The position numbers and the translations under genes were made by a program. 10,573 nucleotides of DNA from SAR324 cluster bacterium (GTDB lineage Bacteria > Bdellovibrionota > UBA2361 > JAAZON01): contig JAAZON010000202.1 of NCBI GenBank assembly GCA_012797725.1, forward strand, positions 1 to 10,573. Reading direction: 5' to 3'. Under the pieces are notes generated by a model. It searched no databases. It was not told the origin of the DNA and was given only the letters and a program-made list of their open reading frames with translations. The stretch's first letter is position 1. Each line of letters begins with the position of its first letter. This document shows, piece after piece, positions 1 through 6,908 of the stretch.

Positions 1-807
1 ATCAGCTGGTCCTGTTTTAAAGTGACCCTCATAAGCCGCTAATTTAGCCGGTTGAGTGCGCGCCACCACTTGTCCCTGGTGGTGACCAGAGCCAAGAAGG
101 AGCAAAGAACTAAGAGCGGCTACTATCAAAGAAATCCCTATTGAGGCCTTTGCAAATTCAAGATGTCTTCGCCTTAAAATATAAAAAGCTGAAACACTTA
201 AAACCAGGAAGGCTCCCATTGCATAAGAGCCCAAAAGTACATGCAAGAGTCTATCTACGCTTGAAGGATTAAATACCATAGCCCAGAAATCTGTTATTTC
301 AGCACGCGCTGATAATCCTTCGCCGACAATGTGATAACCAGCAGGAGTTTGCTGCCATGAATTCGCAACCACAATCCACACTGCAGAGAACATAGCACCA
401 AGGGCTACAAGCACTGTTGAAATGAAATGGACCTTAGGCGATACGCGATCCCAGCCAAAGACAAGAATTGCAAGGAAACCTGATTCAAGGAAAAAAGCAA
501 AAATTCCCTCAGCAGCAAGAGCGGAGCCGAAAACATCTCCCACAAAACGCGAATAAGTTGCCCAATTAGTTCCAAACTCGAACTCCATCACAATACCAGT
601 TGCCACACCAAGGGCAAAATTCAAACCGAAAATTCTTGTCCAAAAGCGGGCAATTTGTTCATATACTGGTTTCTTTGTCCTTAGGTAGGCTCCTTCGAAT
701 AGAACCAGCAATAGACCCAAGCCAATTGTTATTGGAGGGAATATGTAATGGAACATTATGGTGAGAGCAAATTGGAGACGCGACAAGATTAAGACGTCAA
801 AGCTCAT
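1..807 (-). CDS. cydA: Cytochrome bd-type quinol oxidase subunit I, N-terminal part (runs off the left edge)
   Basis: I translated this open frame by hand from the ATG at 805-807; 269 codons are present and no stop is reached. Subunit I of cytochrome bd oxidises quinol and reduces O2 to water in the cytoplasmic membrane. Family landmarks are present. The N-terminal helix [11 protein letters not shown] carries His20 (heme b595/d-side ligand). The helix [16 protein letters not shown] carries the two conserved acidic residues Glu100 and Glu108. His189 in LLHVLLGSY matches the heme b558 ligand. [11 protein letters not shown] (Lys255, Glu260) is the start of the quinol-binding region. The FHYIFPP wording resembles cyanide-insensitive-oxidase-like members, but the Q-loop and the methionine ligand lie outside the window. 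cydB is expected further left. A weak GAAGG lies about 11 bases before the ATG. The gene is divergent from a DtxR-like regulator. Confidence 0.95.
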   Translation of the reverse strand, partial: MSFDVLILSRLQFALTIMFHYIFPPITIGLGLLLVLFEGAYLRTKKPVYEQIARFWTRIFGLNFALGVATGIVMEFEFGTNWATYSRFVGDVFGSALAAEGIFAFFLESGFLAILVFGWDRVSPKVHFISTVLVALGAMFSAVWIVVANSWQQTPAGYHIVGEGLSARAEITDFWAMVFNPSSVDRLLHVLLGSYAMGAFLVLSVSAFYILRRRHLEFAKASIGISLIVAALSSLLLLGSGHHQGQVVARTQPAKLAAYEGHFKTGPAD

Positions 808-847
808 AATTCGATGAACCTTCGTATGAAAGGGAATATTTTTGAGG

Positions 848-877
848 ATACTATCCCCAACCCATAATTAATGCCAA
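848..877 (-). promoter_or_regulatory. Candidate promoter of cydA
   Basis: Reading the minus strand, TTGGCA (plus 872-877) is followed after 18 bases by TAGTAT (plus 848-853), a moderate sigma70-like match. It would start transcription about 35 bases before the ATG. The -35 hexamer overlaps one copy of the repeated GCCAACAAA element, so a regulator binding that repeat could control access. Confidence 0.35.
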
Positions 878-1038
878 CAAACTACCGGGCTTTGTTAATG
901 TTTAATAAGCGTGGAATCAGCGCCAACAAAAGCAGAACCCAAAATATCTTTCACGAGGCTTTACAAATTAATAGTCACTTCAAGATATACAATTAATTGA
1001 CCCGGCAAAAATTGTAACTACCTGAAAACATTAAGATC

Positions 1039-1067
1039 TTGTCCTGGCAGAGATTGCTTGATATAAT
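1039..1067 (+). promoter_or_regulatory. Sigma70-type promoter of the DtxR-like gene
   Basis: TTGTCC at 1039-1044 is followed after exactly 17 bases by a perfect TATAAT at 1062-1067. Initiation would fall near 1074, giving a leader of about 45 bases. GAGG at 1108-1111 is placed as a ribosome binding site 7 bases before the ATG at 1119. Confidence 0.6.
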
Positions 1068-1118
1068 AGAAATTTGATATACCAAACGACAGAATATTCA
1101 CCAGACTGAGGACTTGGC

Positions 1119-1544
1119 ATGACAAACAACGCTGAAAACTCGAATGTGTGGAAACAGTTTGAGGAAAACAACATCACACACAGTGCTGCCCACCACATGC
1201 TTGCAATACTCGAACTAAGAGCAAGTCGTGGATATGCACGCGTCACAGATGTGGCAAAATATCTGCATATTACAACTGGCAGCGCATCTACTAATCTTAA
1301 GAGCTTGAAACTTAAAGGTATGGTTATTGAAGATGATAATAAATTTTTGACTTTATCAGATGAAGGAGAAAATCTGGCAAGAGCCATACTCTCAAGAAAA
1401 AAAATTTTGAAGCAATTTCTTACCGATGTGTTGAAAGTAAATGCCGAGCAAGCCGAGATTGATACTTGCAAAACAGAACACCTAATTAGTCCAGAGACCA
1501 CTAAGAAGTTGCAAAAATTCTTGGAGGCTTGGGCTGAAAAGTAG
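1119..1544 (+). CDS. DtxR/MntR-family metal-dependent transcriptional repressor (short form)
   Basis: This is a 141-residue protein of MntR size. A winged helix-turn-helix spans about residues 22-80, with recognition-helix region VAKYLHITTGSASTNLKSL, followed by a helical dimerisation and metal-binding part. It lacks the C-terminal SH3-like domain of long DtxR/IdeR proteins. The metal-ligand signature CKTEH (Cys117, Glu120, His121) matches Cys102-Glu105-His106 of DtxR. By hand alignment His25 takes the place of DtxR Met10 (Asp8 in MntR). Residues aligned with the ancillary site are replaced: DtxR His79 by Lys95 and Glu83 by Gln99. Family members repress iron- or manganese-related genes when metal-loaded. 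The target here is unknown; the divergent cydA and its own promoter are natural candidates. GAGG at 1108-1111 supports the start. Confidence 0.85.
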   Translation: MTNNAENSNVWKQFEENNITHSAAHHMLAILELRASRGYARVTDVAKYLHITTGSASTNLKSLKLKGMVIEDDNKFLTLSDEGENLARAILSRKKILKQFLTDVLKVNAEQAEIDTCKTEHLISPETTKKLQKFLEAWAEK

Positions 1545-1565
1545 CTCCCTTCCCAAGGTCAATCT

Positions 1566-1594
1566 TTTAAAACTTATATACCTTATGTTAAAAT
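1566..1594 (+). promoter_or_regulatory. Possible promoter before the YqeY-family gene
   Basis: TTTAAA at 1566-1571 and TAAAAT at 1589-1594 are 17 bases apart, in the 77-base gap after the regulator gene. The match is moderate and the region is AT-rich, so it may be fortuitous. Read-through from the upstream gene is equally possible because no terminator hairpin is visible. Confidence 0.3.
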
Positions 1595-1621
1595 TTTCCT
1601 TCCACATTTGGAGGACATGTT

Positions 1622-2059
1622 ATGGCCATTAAATCAGATCTCAAGGAAGCAATGAAACAAGCAATGAAGGCAAAGGAGCAGGCAAGGCTTGACACTATTC
1701 GTATGGTTTTGAGTGCAATTCAATATGAAGAGATGCAAAATAAGGTTAGCGAACTTTCAGAAGATCAGATTTTAAATGTACTGAAGCGGGAAGTGAAAAA
1801 GCGTAAGGAAGAATTCGACTATGCAGAAAAAGCTTCTCGTCCCGATTTGCAAGAGAAGCTTAAAGTTGAGATCTCGACCATCGAAGCATTTCTTCCTACA
1901 CAACTTTCAGCTGAAAAAATCGAAGAAATACTAAAGAGCATGAAAGAAGTAAATCCTGAATTAAACTTAGGCTTGGCGATGAAGGCCCTAAAAGAATCCT
2001 ACCCAGGACAGTATGATTCAAAACTTGCAAGTGAAGTTGCTCGTAAAGTCCTAGGATAA
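1622..2059 (+). CDS. yqeY: YqeY-family protein (GatB/YqeY domain)
   Basis: At 145 residues this is the usual length of stand-alone YqeY proteins. The N-terminal half is a charged helical bundle with typical family wording (LKEAMKQAMKAKEQARLDTIRMVLSAI, with conserved Lys/Arg and Asp). The middle has KREVKKRKEEFDYAEKASRPDL and the segment EISTIEAFLPTQLS. The C-terminal half resembles the tail domain of GatB, the subunit of Asp/Glu-tRNA amidotransferase that contacts tRNA. YqeY itself has no established reaction; an accessory tRNA-binding role is inferred. The start is firm: GGAGG at 1610-1614 lies 7 bases before the ATG. An ATG at 1617 is out of frame. The next gene follows after 20 bases, so co-transcription is likely. 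Confidence 0.92.
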   Translation: MAIKSDLKEAMKQAMKAKEQARLDTIRMVLSAIQYEEMQNKVSELSEDQILNVLKREVKKRKEEFDYAEKASRPDLQEKLKVEISTIEAFLPTQLSAEKIEEILKSMKEVNPELNLGLAMKALKESYPGQYDSKLASEVARKVLG

Positions 2060-2079
2060 TTCAGCGAGCCTTTCAAAAT

Positions 2080-2982
2080 ATGGGTCAGCGCATTCTGATT
2101 GCTGGTGCATCTGGGTTAATAGGTACAGCTTTATCCAGAGAACTTGAGATCCAACAAAATCAAGTGTTCAAACTTTCTCGTTCTTTAGAAAACAGCGCGC
2201 CAAATAGTTTTTACTGGGAGCCAAAAAGACAGCTTATTGATCTTGATGATGCAAGGCCCTTCGACTGTCTAATAAACCTGAGTGGCAGCAACATTGGGAA
2301 AAAGCGCTGGACCAATAGAGAGAAAGAGCTAATTTGGAATAGCAGAATTCAAAGTGCTCTATTTCTTTGCAAAAATATAAATCGGCTGCTCAAGCCATCA
2401 GGGACTTTCATAAACGCATCTGCTATAGGCTTCTATGGCAACAGAGGAGAGGAAGTATTAGATGAGGAATCGAGCCCGGGTGAAGGCTTTCTTGCAAAGC
2501 TTTCCCAAGCCTGGGAAAGCTCTCTTAGCATTGCGGTCAATTCTGGTTTTAGAGTCTTAATGACTCGCTTTGGAATAGTGCTTTCCGAAAAAGGTGGGGC
2601 CCTCGCCAACATGCTGCCGCTTTTTTACCTTGGACTAGGAGGGCCCCTTGGATCAGGAACTCAATATATGAGCTGGATATCCCTTGACGACATCTGCAAG
2701 GCGATCATTCATTGTTTAAATACACATTCTCTACAAGGAGCTATAAATGTTGTTGCTCCAAACCTTGTCACCAATGCTGAATTTGCAAGAACACTTGGCA
2801 AATTCATCCATCGCCCGGTTTTTTTAAAGGTCCCGTCTTTCATCCTGAAAATTATATTTTCCGAAATGGCAGAAGAAACAATTCTCACGAGTACGCGCGC
2901 TTATCCTAAAAAGCTTCTGGAAAGCTCCTTTAGCTTTGAGCACCCGACACTAGAAGATGCCTTTCGACAGATATTTTCTTAA
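2080..2982 (+). CDS. TIGR01777-family NAD(P)-binding epimerase-like SDR protein (YfcH/SDR39U1 type)
   Basis: This 300-residue protein matches the family length. A Rossmann fold opens with ILIAGASGLIGTAL (glycine motif at about residues 9-15). Family-specific stretches follow in order: LSGSNIGKKRWTNREKELIWNSR, then INASAIGFYGNRGEE with the SDR Tyr, then LDEESSPGEGFLAKLSQAWE, then TRFGIVLSEKGGALANMLP, and MSWISLDDICKAI. The C-terminal part (about 220-300) is the DUF1731-like tail, with VPSFILKIIFSEMAEETILTSTRAYPKKL. Family members are called nucleotide-sugar-epimerase-like, but no substrate is settled. The start ATG has no strong ribosome binding site and sits 20 bases after the YqeY gene, consistent with coupling. 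Its stop lies 7 bases from the stop of the converging gene. Confidence 0.9.
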   Translation: MGQRILIAGASGLIGTALSRELEIQQNQVFKLSRSLENSAPNSFYWEPKRQLIDLDDARPFDCLINLSGSNIGKKRWTNREKELIWNSRIQSALFLCKNINRLLKPSGTFINASAIGFYGNRGEEVLDEESSPGEGFLAKLSQAWESSLSIAVNSGFRVLMTRFGIVLSEKGGALANMLPLFYLGLGGPLGSGTQYMSWISLDDICKAIIHCLNTHSLQGAINVVAPNLVTNAEFARTLGKFIHRPVFLKVPSFILKIIFSEMAEETILTSTRAYPKKLLESSFSFEHPTLEDAFRQIFS

Positions 2983-2989
2983 ATCAGCG

Positions 2990-3913
2990 CTACTCTTCCT
3001 TCTTATGCTTTTTCACGACCTCAAGAGCTGAAGCTACTATGCCAGCTACATTGGTGAGGCTGGTTGGAAGAATAATAGATGTCGAAGACTTAGCTAAATT
3101 TCCAAACTGCTGAATGTAGGCTTCGGCTACTCTAAGTTGAACAGCTTCAAAACCTCCTGGCTCCCTGATGGCCTCGGCAATTCTATTCAGGCCATTTGCT
3201 GTTGCCGTTGCAACAGCAACGATAGCTTCTGCCTGTCCCTTTGCAATATTTATCTGTTGCTCTTTTGCGGCTTCCGACTGTTTAATCACTTGTTGCTTTT
3301 CACCTTCTGCAAAGTTTATCTTTGCATCCCTTTCACCTTCAGATGTCAGAATAACAGCCCGCTTTTCTCTCTCTGCTCGCATTTGCTTTTCCATAGCCGC
3401 AAGCACTTCGTTGGGTGGTTGAATATTCTTAATTTCATAGCTAAGCACCTTTACTCCCCAAGGTTCCGATGCCTTGTCAAGTTCGCTTACAACAAGAGCA
3501 TTAATTTGTGTTCGTTCTTCAAAGGTTTTGTCTAATTCTATCTTACCTATTTCACTTCGAAGAGCCGTTTGGCAAAGCTGGGTAAGGGCATATTCAAAAT
3601 CAAAGACACCATATGCAGCACGTTCTGGGTTTACCACCTTGAAATAGAGAACCCCATCTACTGCTACTTGTACGTTATCCTTGGTAATACACACCTGCTC
3701 AGGAACATCCATTGCGACTTCTTTAAGAGAGAGGCGATATCTGACTTTATCAAAGAAGGGAATTAAAAAATGCAAGCCTGCACCTAGTGTTTCATTGAAC
3801 TTTCCTAGTCGCTCAACGACATAGGCCATTTGTTGAGGTACAACAATTGCTGTTTTTACGGCAATAATGAAAACAAAAAGTATTATCAGACCAGGAATGA
3901 ATAGTGTTCCCAT
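2990..3913 (-). CDS. qmcA: SPFH/stomatin-like membrane protein (QmcA/paraslipin type)
   Basis: This 307-residue protein has one N-terminal membrane helix (about residues 4-24). An SPFH/Band 7 domain runs from about 25 to 185, with YVVERLGKFNETLGAGLHFLIPF and the ALRSEIGKIELDKTFEER block. A long charged coiled coil covers about 172-235 (MEKQMRAEREKRAVILTSEG, then repeated Glu/Ala/Lys heptads). An Ala-rich tail with ILPTSL follows. SPFH proteins form large oligomeric rings or microdomains in the membrane and often regulate proteases; this class pairs genetically and physically with NfeD proteins. The NfeD-like gene lies 64 bases upstream on the same strand, as in the E. coli qmcA-ybbJ arrangement. 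The start is supported by AAGGAG at 3921-3926, 7 bases before the ATG. Confidence 0.93.
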   Translation of the reverse strand: MGTLFIPGLIILFVFIIAVKTAIVVPQQMAYVVERLGKFNETLGAGLHFLIPFFDKVRYRLSLKEVAMDVPEQVCITKDNVQVAVDGVLYFKVVNPERAAYGVFDFEYALTQLCQTALRSEIGKIELDKTFEERTQINALVVSELDKASEPWGVKVLSYEIKNIQPPNEVLAAMEKQMRAEREKRAVILTSEGERDAKINFAEGEKQQVIKQSEAAKEQQINIAKGQAEAIVAVATATANGLNRIAEAIREPGGFEAVQLRVAEAYIQQFGNLAKSSTSIILPTSLTNVAGIVASALEVVKKHKKEE

Positions 3914-3977
3914 TGAAATTCTCCTTAATCAGAATGACTTTTAACTCTACACCTATTAAGTTTAAAAAATCTCTTCG

Positions 3978-4415
3978 TTAATCAGATGCCTTAACCGACA
4001 ATAACAAACCTTCCATGCTTTCAATTCGGCATTGGTCACCCGGATAAAGAATTCGCTCGCCAACATTTTTGGCGTTCCAACTCGATCCTCTGAATTCAAC
4101 TTTCCCAGAAGCTCCAGGTGCAAGTTCATCTCTAGCAACAGCAGATCCACCAACTATGGAATCAAAATCCATTTTCTGGCCTTTTACGCCAAGCATGTTG
4201 CGCATCTTTTCTCTAAACCAAGCTAACATGCAGATAGCAAGAAGAGTAAAGACTACACACTGAACCCAAAATGGGCCCCCAACACCCATTGCCACCATAG
4301 CTCCCACTACTAATGCGCTAATACCAAAGAAGAGAAGTACGAAAACTCCTGGGGTTAAAATTACTTCGCAAAGCGCCAATGCTATTCCACTTATAATCCA
4401 GATCCACCAAAGCAT
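3978..4415 (-). CDS. NfeD-like membrane protein, short form (YbbJ type)
   Basis: This 145-residue protein has two to three N-terminal membrane helices (about residues 3-45 and 50-67), rich in Leu/Val/Gly. A soluble OB-fold domain (about 86-143) follows, recognised by IVGGSAVARDELAPGASGKV and the conserved VEFRGSSWNAK, ending GDQCRIESMEGLLLSVK. The size and architecture fit the short NfeD class that lacks the ClpP-like serine protease domain of long NfeD proteins. Its partner is the SPFH protein encoded next; the OB domain is thought to contact the SPFH oligomer. GGGAGGT lies 7 bases before the ATG. An 81-base gap separates it from the upstream metalloprotease gene, so the three may form one operon. 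Confidence 0.9.
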   Translation of the reverse strand: MLWWIWIISGIALALCEVILTPGVFVLLFFGISALVVGAMVAMGVGGPFWVQCVVFTLLAICMLAWFREKMRNMLGVKGQKMDFDSIVGGSAVARDELAPGASGKVEFRGSSWNAKNVGERILYPGDQCRIESMEGLLLSVKASD

Positions 4416-4496
4416 ATTATCGACCTCCCATTAACAGCCTTTCAAAGAACTTAACTGATTCTACAAAAAAGCAGCCACTTTTGGCGATAAGAATCT

Positions 4497-5687
4497 TTAC
4501 TCTTGCCTAAATAAAACACTAAGCTTCTTTGCTTCTTCTTCAAAATCAAAACTATAGGAAGCTTTCTTCTGCCTTCTCTTTAATCCAGCGCTATAACTAG
4601 CATAAAACTCCTTTAAATCCGGCACGGTATCCCATTCAATAACCCAGAACACCTCCTTCTTCCCTGTAGCCTCACTAAAAACAAGAAGATGATCACTTTT
4701 CCATCCGGCTGCACTTTGTGCCGCTTTTGCTCCATTTTCTCCTAAACTCTGCAATAAAACAGAGATAAAAAACTCACCAAGAACATCTCTGTATAAAAGA
4801 GCTTCTTTCTTTTTTCCCCTTTTCTCCAAGAGCAAATCCATAGAAAAATCGCCGCGCCATTCTTTTCTTTGGAAATAATCTTCTGGGTGCAAAATTTCTC
4901 TTGTGCTAAGTGGCACACGATTAAAAACGCTATCAAGCCCCTTATAACCGCTCCTGTTAAGAACCTGATGCACAAATCGTAGTCCGCTCGTATAGGGGAA
5001 AAATAAAAGCATTTGAAGCCCCCTGGGCACTGAAACATTACCTGCCATGACCGAAAAACCGATAGCATTTTGAAGCATCACACCGTCAACATTCTTATCG
5101 TTAGCAATTCCCTTCTGACCCAAGAGTCTTCGAGTGTAATCTGTCATTACAGCAGTTGCATCTCCTTCAATTAAAGCCGAACGGGCCAGCAATTCGTCTG
5201 TAGTAAATTTCTCAAGATCCGTGAAGGCCTCTAAATCATAATATTGGTCTTGAAGCGCATGGGTTAATTCATGAACTGCCACTGTAGTCTGCAACATGCA
5301 TGGCATCCATGCAGCCATTACAAATTCTTTTTTTTCAGGATTATAATAGCCACCAGCTTGCGAAGCGTAAAAGTCAATGAGCCCCTTCTTGTAATCAAAG
5401 TCTTCTGGAAGCATCCCTAGAGTCTTAAAGACAAACTCCTCCATCTCCATTTTTTGAGTGGGAGTTTTTTCTGTTATAGTCTTCAAAAGGAATTTCTTCA
5501 CCTCATCAATGTTTTGTACTTTGCAAGGGATTTCTTTTTTCCTTTTCAACCCTCTTATTTGTTCGGCGTCTTTAAGGGCACTATTTGCAATACTACAAAG
5601 AGCTTGATCTGCTCTTGTTTGGAAGGGGAAAAGCAAAATCAGGATAATAACAAGTATTTTCATAGAACCAAGAACTAATCGTTTCAT
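4497..5687 (-). CDS. Putative exported zinc metalloprotease with HELTH motif
   Basis: This is a 396-residue protein. A signal peptide is visible: basic MKR, then MKILVIILILLFPF, with a probable cut after TRA at residue 26. The catalytic motif VAVHELTHALQDQYYDL supplies His139, Glu140 and His143. Glu174 in ALIEGDATAV, about 30 residues later, is the probable third zinc ligand, as in gluzincins. Before the motif, IDFYASQAGGYYNPEKKEFV resembles the strand preceding the active site in this group. STREILHPEDYF (261-272) is another conserved-looking block. I recognise the fold class but not a named, characterised member; the substrate is unknown. Export suggests action in the periplasm or outside. 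It precedes the NfeD/SPFH pair, hinting at envelope proteolysis. No Shine-Dalgarno is obvious for the ATG at 5687; Met9 (5663) is an alternative start. Confidence 0.8.
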   Translation of the reverse strand: MKRLVLGSMKILVIILILLFPFQTRADQALCSIANSALKDAEQIRGLKRKKEIPCKVQNIDEVKKFLLKTITEKTPTQKMEMEEFVFKTLGMLPEDFDYKKGLIDFYASQAGGYYNPEKKEFVMAAWMPCMLQTTVAVHELTHALQDQYYDLEAFTDLEKFTTDELLARSALIEGDATAVMTDYTRRLLGQKGIANDKNVDGVMLQNAIGFSVMAGNVSVPRGLQMLLFFPYTSGLRFVHQVLNRSGYKGLDSVFNRVPLSTREILHPEDYFQRKEWRGDFSMDLLLEKRGKKKEALLYRDVLGEFFISVLLQSLGENGAKAAQSAAGWKSDHLLVFSEATGKKEVFWVIEWDTVPDLKEFYASYSAGLKRRQKKASYSFDFEEEAKKLSVLFRQE

Positions 5688-6013
5688 GAAACTTTATTGT
5701 AGCGATTGTCGAGGGATAATGAAAATGTCCCTTATATCTCATTAAATTTCAGCTTGCTCGCTATCACAAGCATCTAAAGTGGGAATCGTAGAAATTATAA
5801 AACTGAAGATTTTGCCTGCCGGCATGTGCGGAGCAAGTACCTAGGATGCAGTGCAAGTCAGATTAAACTTTGCTAAAAAAGTACTTAGGGTTCAGAATTA
5901 GACTAAAAATAATACTATCACGAAAGCCATTGGTCGGCCTATTGGATCTTGCCTCCCTGCGCGGACACAGACTGGCCTTGTTATTTGGTTTCCTCCGGCT
6001 TGCGCGACGAAAC
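5688..6013. other. Intergenic region between the protease operon and the glycan cassette
   Basis: I found no gene in these 326 bases. They carry the candidate protease-operon promoter (5741-5769), two near-identical 11-mers AAGTAC(C/T)TAGG at 5835-5845 and 5879-5889, and a short GC-rich palindrome TGCCGGCA near 5817. At the cassette end, GGTTTC (5987-5992) and GAAACC (6009-6014) could form a hairpin, but no U-run follows. The cassette's terminator is therefore not evident. Confidence 0.6.
5741..5769 (-). promoter_or_regulatory. Candidate promoter of the protease-NfeD-SPFH operon
   Basis: On the minus strand TTGTGA (plus 5764-5769) precedes TTTAAT (plus 5741-5746) with exactly 17 bases between. 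Initiation would fall near 5734, leaving a leader of roughly 47 bases before the ATG at 5687. No other well-spaced pair was seen in the preceding 100 bases. Confidence 0.42.
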
Positions 6014-6334
6014 CTAAATAGCGAATTTATCACCTTTAACTGACGGTTGCTTCACCACTACAGTTAGCGCATCGGTTATAGCTCGGAATTCAGCCGGCTC
6101 GCCAGCAGCAATTAGGATAATAGAATTTTCTTCAAATACCCTACCATTCATCTCCACTTGTCCTTCTGCAATAACAGTAATTTCGGAAGCTACCTTGTGC
6201 ACATGTCTCGCTTCAGAATCTCCCGACTTGTATCGTTTGATAGCGATCTCAAAATCGGATGTATGAAGTACTGCCGGGGAGAAGTCTCCGACAAACCACC
6301 CTTTCTCCATCTGGTCAAGCCTATAAACCTCCAT
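6014..6334 (-). CDS. Small cupin-domain protein
   Basis: This 106-residue protein is essentially one cupin barrel. Cupin motif 1 is complete: Gly38, then His44-Val-His46, Glu51 and Gly58, with the standard spacing G(X)5HXH(X)4E(X)6G, so a metal site is probable. Motif 2 is degenerate. IILIAAGEPAEF has the Gly/Pro turn, but the usual metal-binding His is missing, so the fourth ligand is absent or comes from elsewhere. Single-domain cupins in polysaccharide loci act as sugar isomerases/epimerases, binding proteins or regulators; no specific role can be chosen. GGAG lies 5 bases before the ATG. It follows the phosphodiesterase-like gene by 44 bases and is the last gene of the cassette. Confidence 0.82.
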   Translation of the reverse strand: MEVYRLDQMEKGWFVGDFSPAVLHTSDFEIAIKRYKSGDSEARHVHKVASEITVIAEGQVEMNGRVFEENSIILIAAGEPAEFRAITDALTVVVKQPSVKGDKFAI

Positions 6335-6378
6335 GCTTTCTCCACGCTAATTTTCCAATTAATTACTACCGGATTGAA

Positions 6379-6834
6379 TTATCCTCTAATCTGTTTGACC
6401 CAATCACTACAAATTCCAACACAGCCAACCTCAATGGCTTGCTGCATTACAAGGGAGAGATTCACCGACTTATCCCACTCGGGCTGGTTCCACACAGATC
6501 CCTGCCCAATTGATTGACCCGGATATGTCCATATATGGCCTCGTGAGGTGAGTGTATAGCAGTCTTTCTCATGCCAGAAAGTGTTGTAGCGATTCCGCAA
6601 GAGCCACATTAAAGCCTCCAAATTCTTTGCATGACACCACAGTCTTGCCTGTGGCAAGTCTTCGGGCATGAGATACAACGGCCTATCATGCCCTAGCCAT
6701 AGTTGTCCTTCCAAAAGCCAAACGTCCACTTCCACGTCGAATTCAAGAGAAAGCGCAAGTCTTAAATATTCAGGACTATTTTCCTGCGAAGGATTGGCAC
6801 CTTCTATATTTCCACGATGAGCAATCAGAATCAT
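6379..6834 (-). CDS. Compact glycerophosphodiester phosphodiesterase-like protein
   Basis: This 151-residue protein counts from the ATG at 6834; a TTG at 6843 in the same frame is less likely. The GDPD catalytic signature is clear: ILIAHRGN (His6, Arg7), SQENSPEYL (Glu18, Asn19), FDVEVDVWL (Glu35, Asp37) and LWLGHDRP (His49). This matches the HR, EN, ExD and second-His positions of the PI-PLC-like TIM-barrel family. Typical GDPDs run about 230-300 residues, so this is a minimal version. The rest holds short barrel-like strands (LWCHAKN, TFWHEKD, GHIWTYPG) and ends GICSDW. GDPDs hydrolyse glycerophosphodiesters to glycerol-3-phosphate and an alcohol. Within a surface-glycan cassette it may act on a glycerophosphate-bearing substituent or on another phosphodiester. 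Candidate promoter at 6880-6908. Confidence 0.83.
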   Translation of the reverse strand: MILIAHRGNIEGANPSQENSPEYLRLALSLEFDVEVDVWLLEGQLWLGHDRPLYLMPEDLPQARLWCHAKNLEALMWLLRNRYNTFWHEKDCYTLTSRGHIWTYPGQSIGQGSVWNQPEWDKSVNLSLVMQQAIEVGCVGICSDWVKQIRG

Positions 6835-6879
6835 GACAAACAAGCTCTAAATTCAAGAAACATCGCGAGTTCCTCGTGA

Positions 6880-6908
6880 ACTATAAGAAGACTTGCTACT
6901 AGAGGCAA
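6880..6908 (-). promoter_or_regulatory. Candidate internal promoter for the phosphodiesterase-cupin pair
   Basis: On the minus strand TTGCCT (plus 6903-6908) is followed after 17 bases by TATAGT (plus 6880-6885), a strong sigma70-like match. The expected start near 6873 gives a 39-base leader. A short dyad (CGCGAG-TTC-CTCGTG, plus 6864-6878) overlaps the start region. It sits in the 255-base gap after the glycosyltransferase gene, which holds no ORF of note. Confidence 0.48.

Larger units (their letters stand above)
808..1118. other. Divergent intergenic region between cydA and the DtxR-like gene
   Basis: These 311 bases hold no convincing gene. They contain a good plus-strand promoter for the regulator (1039-1067) and a weaker minus-strand candidate for cydA (848-877). 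The 9-mer GCCAACAAA occurs twice, at 873-881 and 922-930. An imperfect dyad, AACAAA-9-TTTGTT, spans 876-896. A 10-base palindrome, CAATTAATTG, lies at 990-999. I saw no clear DtxR-box consensus. Confidence 0.7.

Noticed and set aside
990..999. CAATTAATTG as a DtxR-type or FNR-type operator
   Set aside because: It is a perfect but low-complexity 10-base palindrome in AT-rich DNA and does not fit the DtxR, MntR or FNR consensus.
1031..1501. Minus-strand open frame of 156 residues opposite the DtxR-like gene
   Set aside because: It lacks any recognisable domain and is antisense to a gene with clear family motifs, so it is a shadow frame.
4465..4485. Possible minus-strand terminator after the protease gene (GCCA-AAAG-TGGC, then TGC and six T)
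   Set aside because: The stem is only four base pairs and is separated from the T-run, too weak to call; it does leave open partial termination before the NfeD gene.
4742..5068. 108-residue minus-strand frame inside the metalloprotease gene
   Set aside because: It is same-strand but out of frame, has no ribosome binding site or domain, and is covered by the well-supported protease frame.
5835..5889. Paired AAGTAC(C/T)TAGG 11-mers 44 bases apart as a regulatory array
   Set aside because: There are only two imperfect copies, with no link to a promoter in the right place; kept as a note in the intergenic entry only.
5987..6014. GGTTTC-16-GAAACC inverted repeat at the end of the cupin gene
   Set aside because: It is a six-pair stem with a large loop and no T-run on either strand, so it is not a credible intrinsic terminator.
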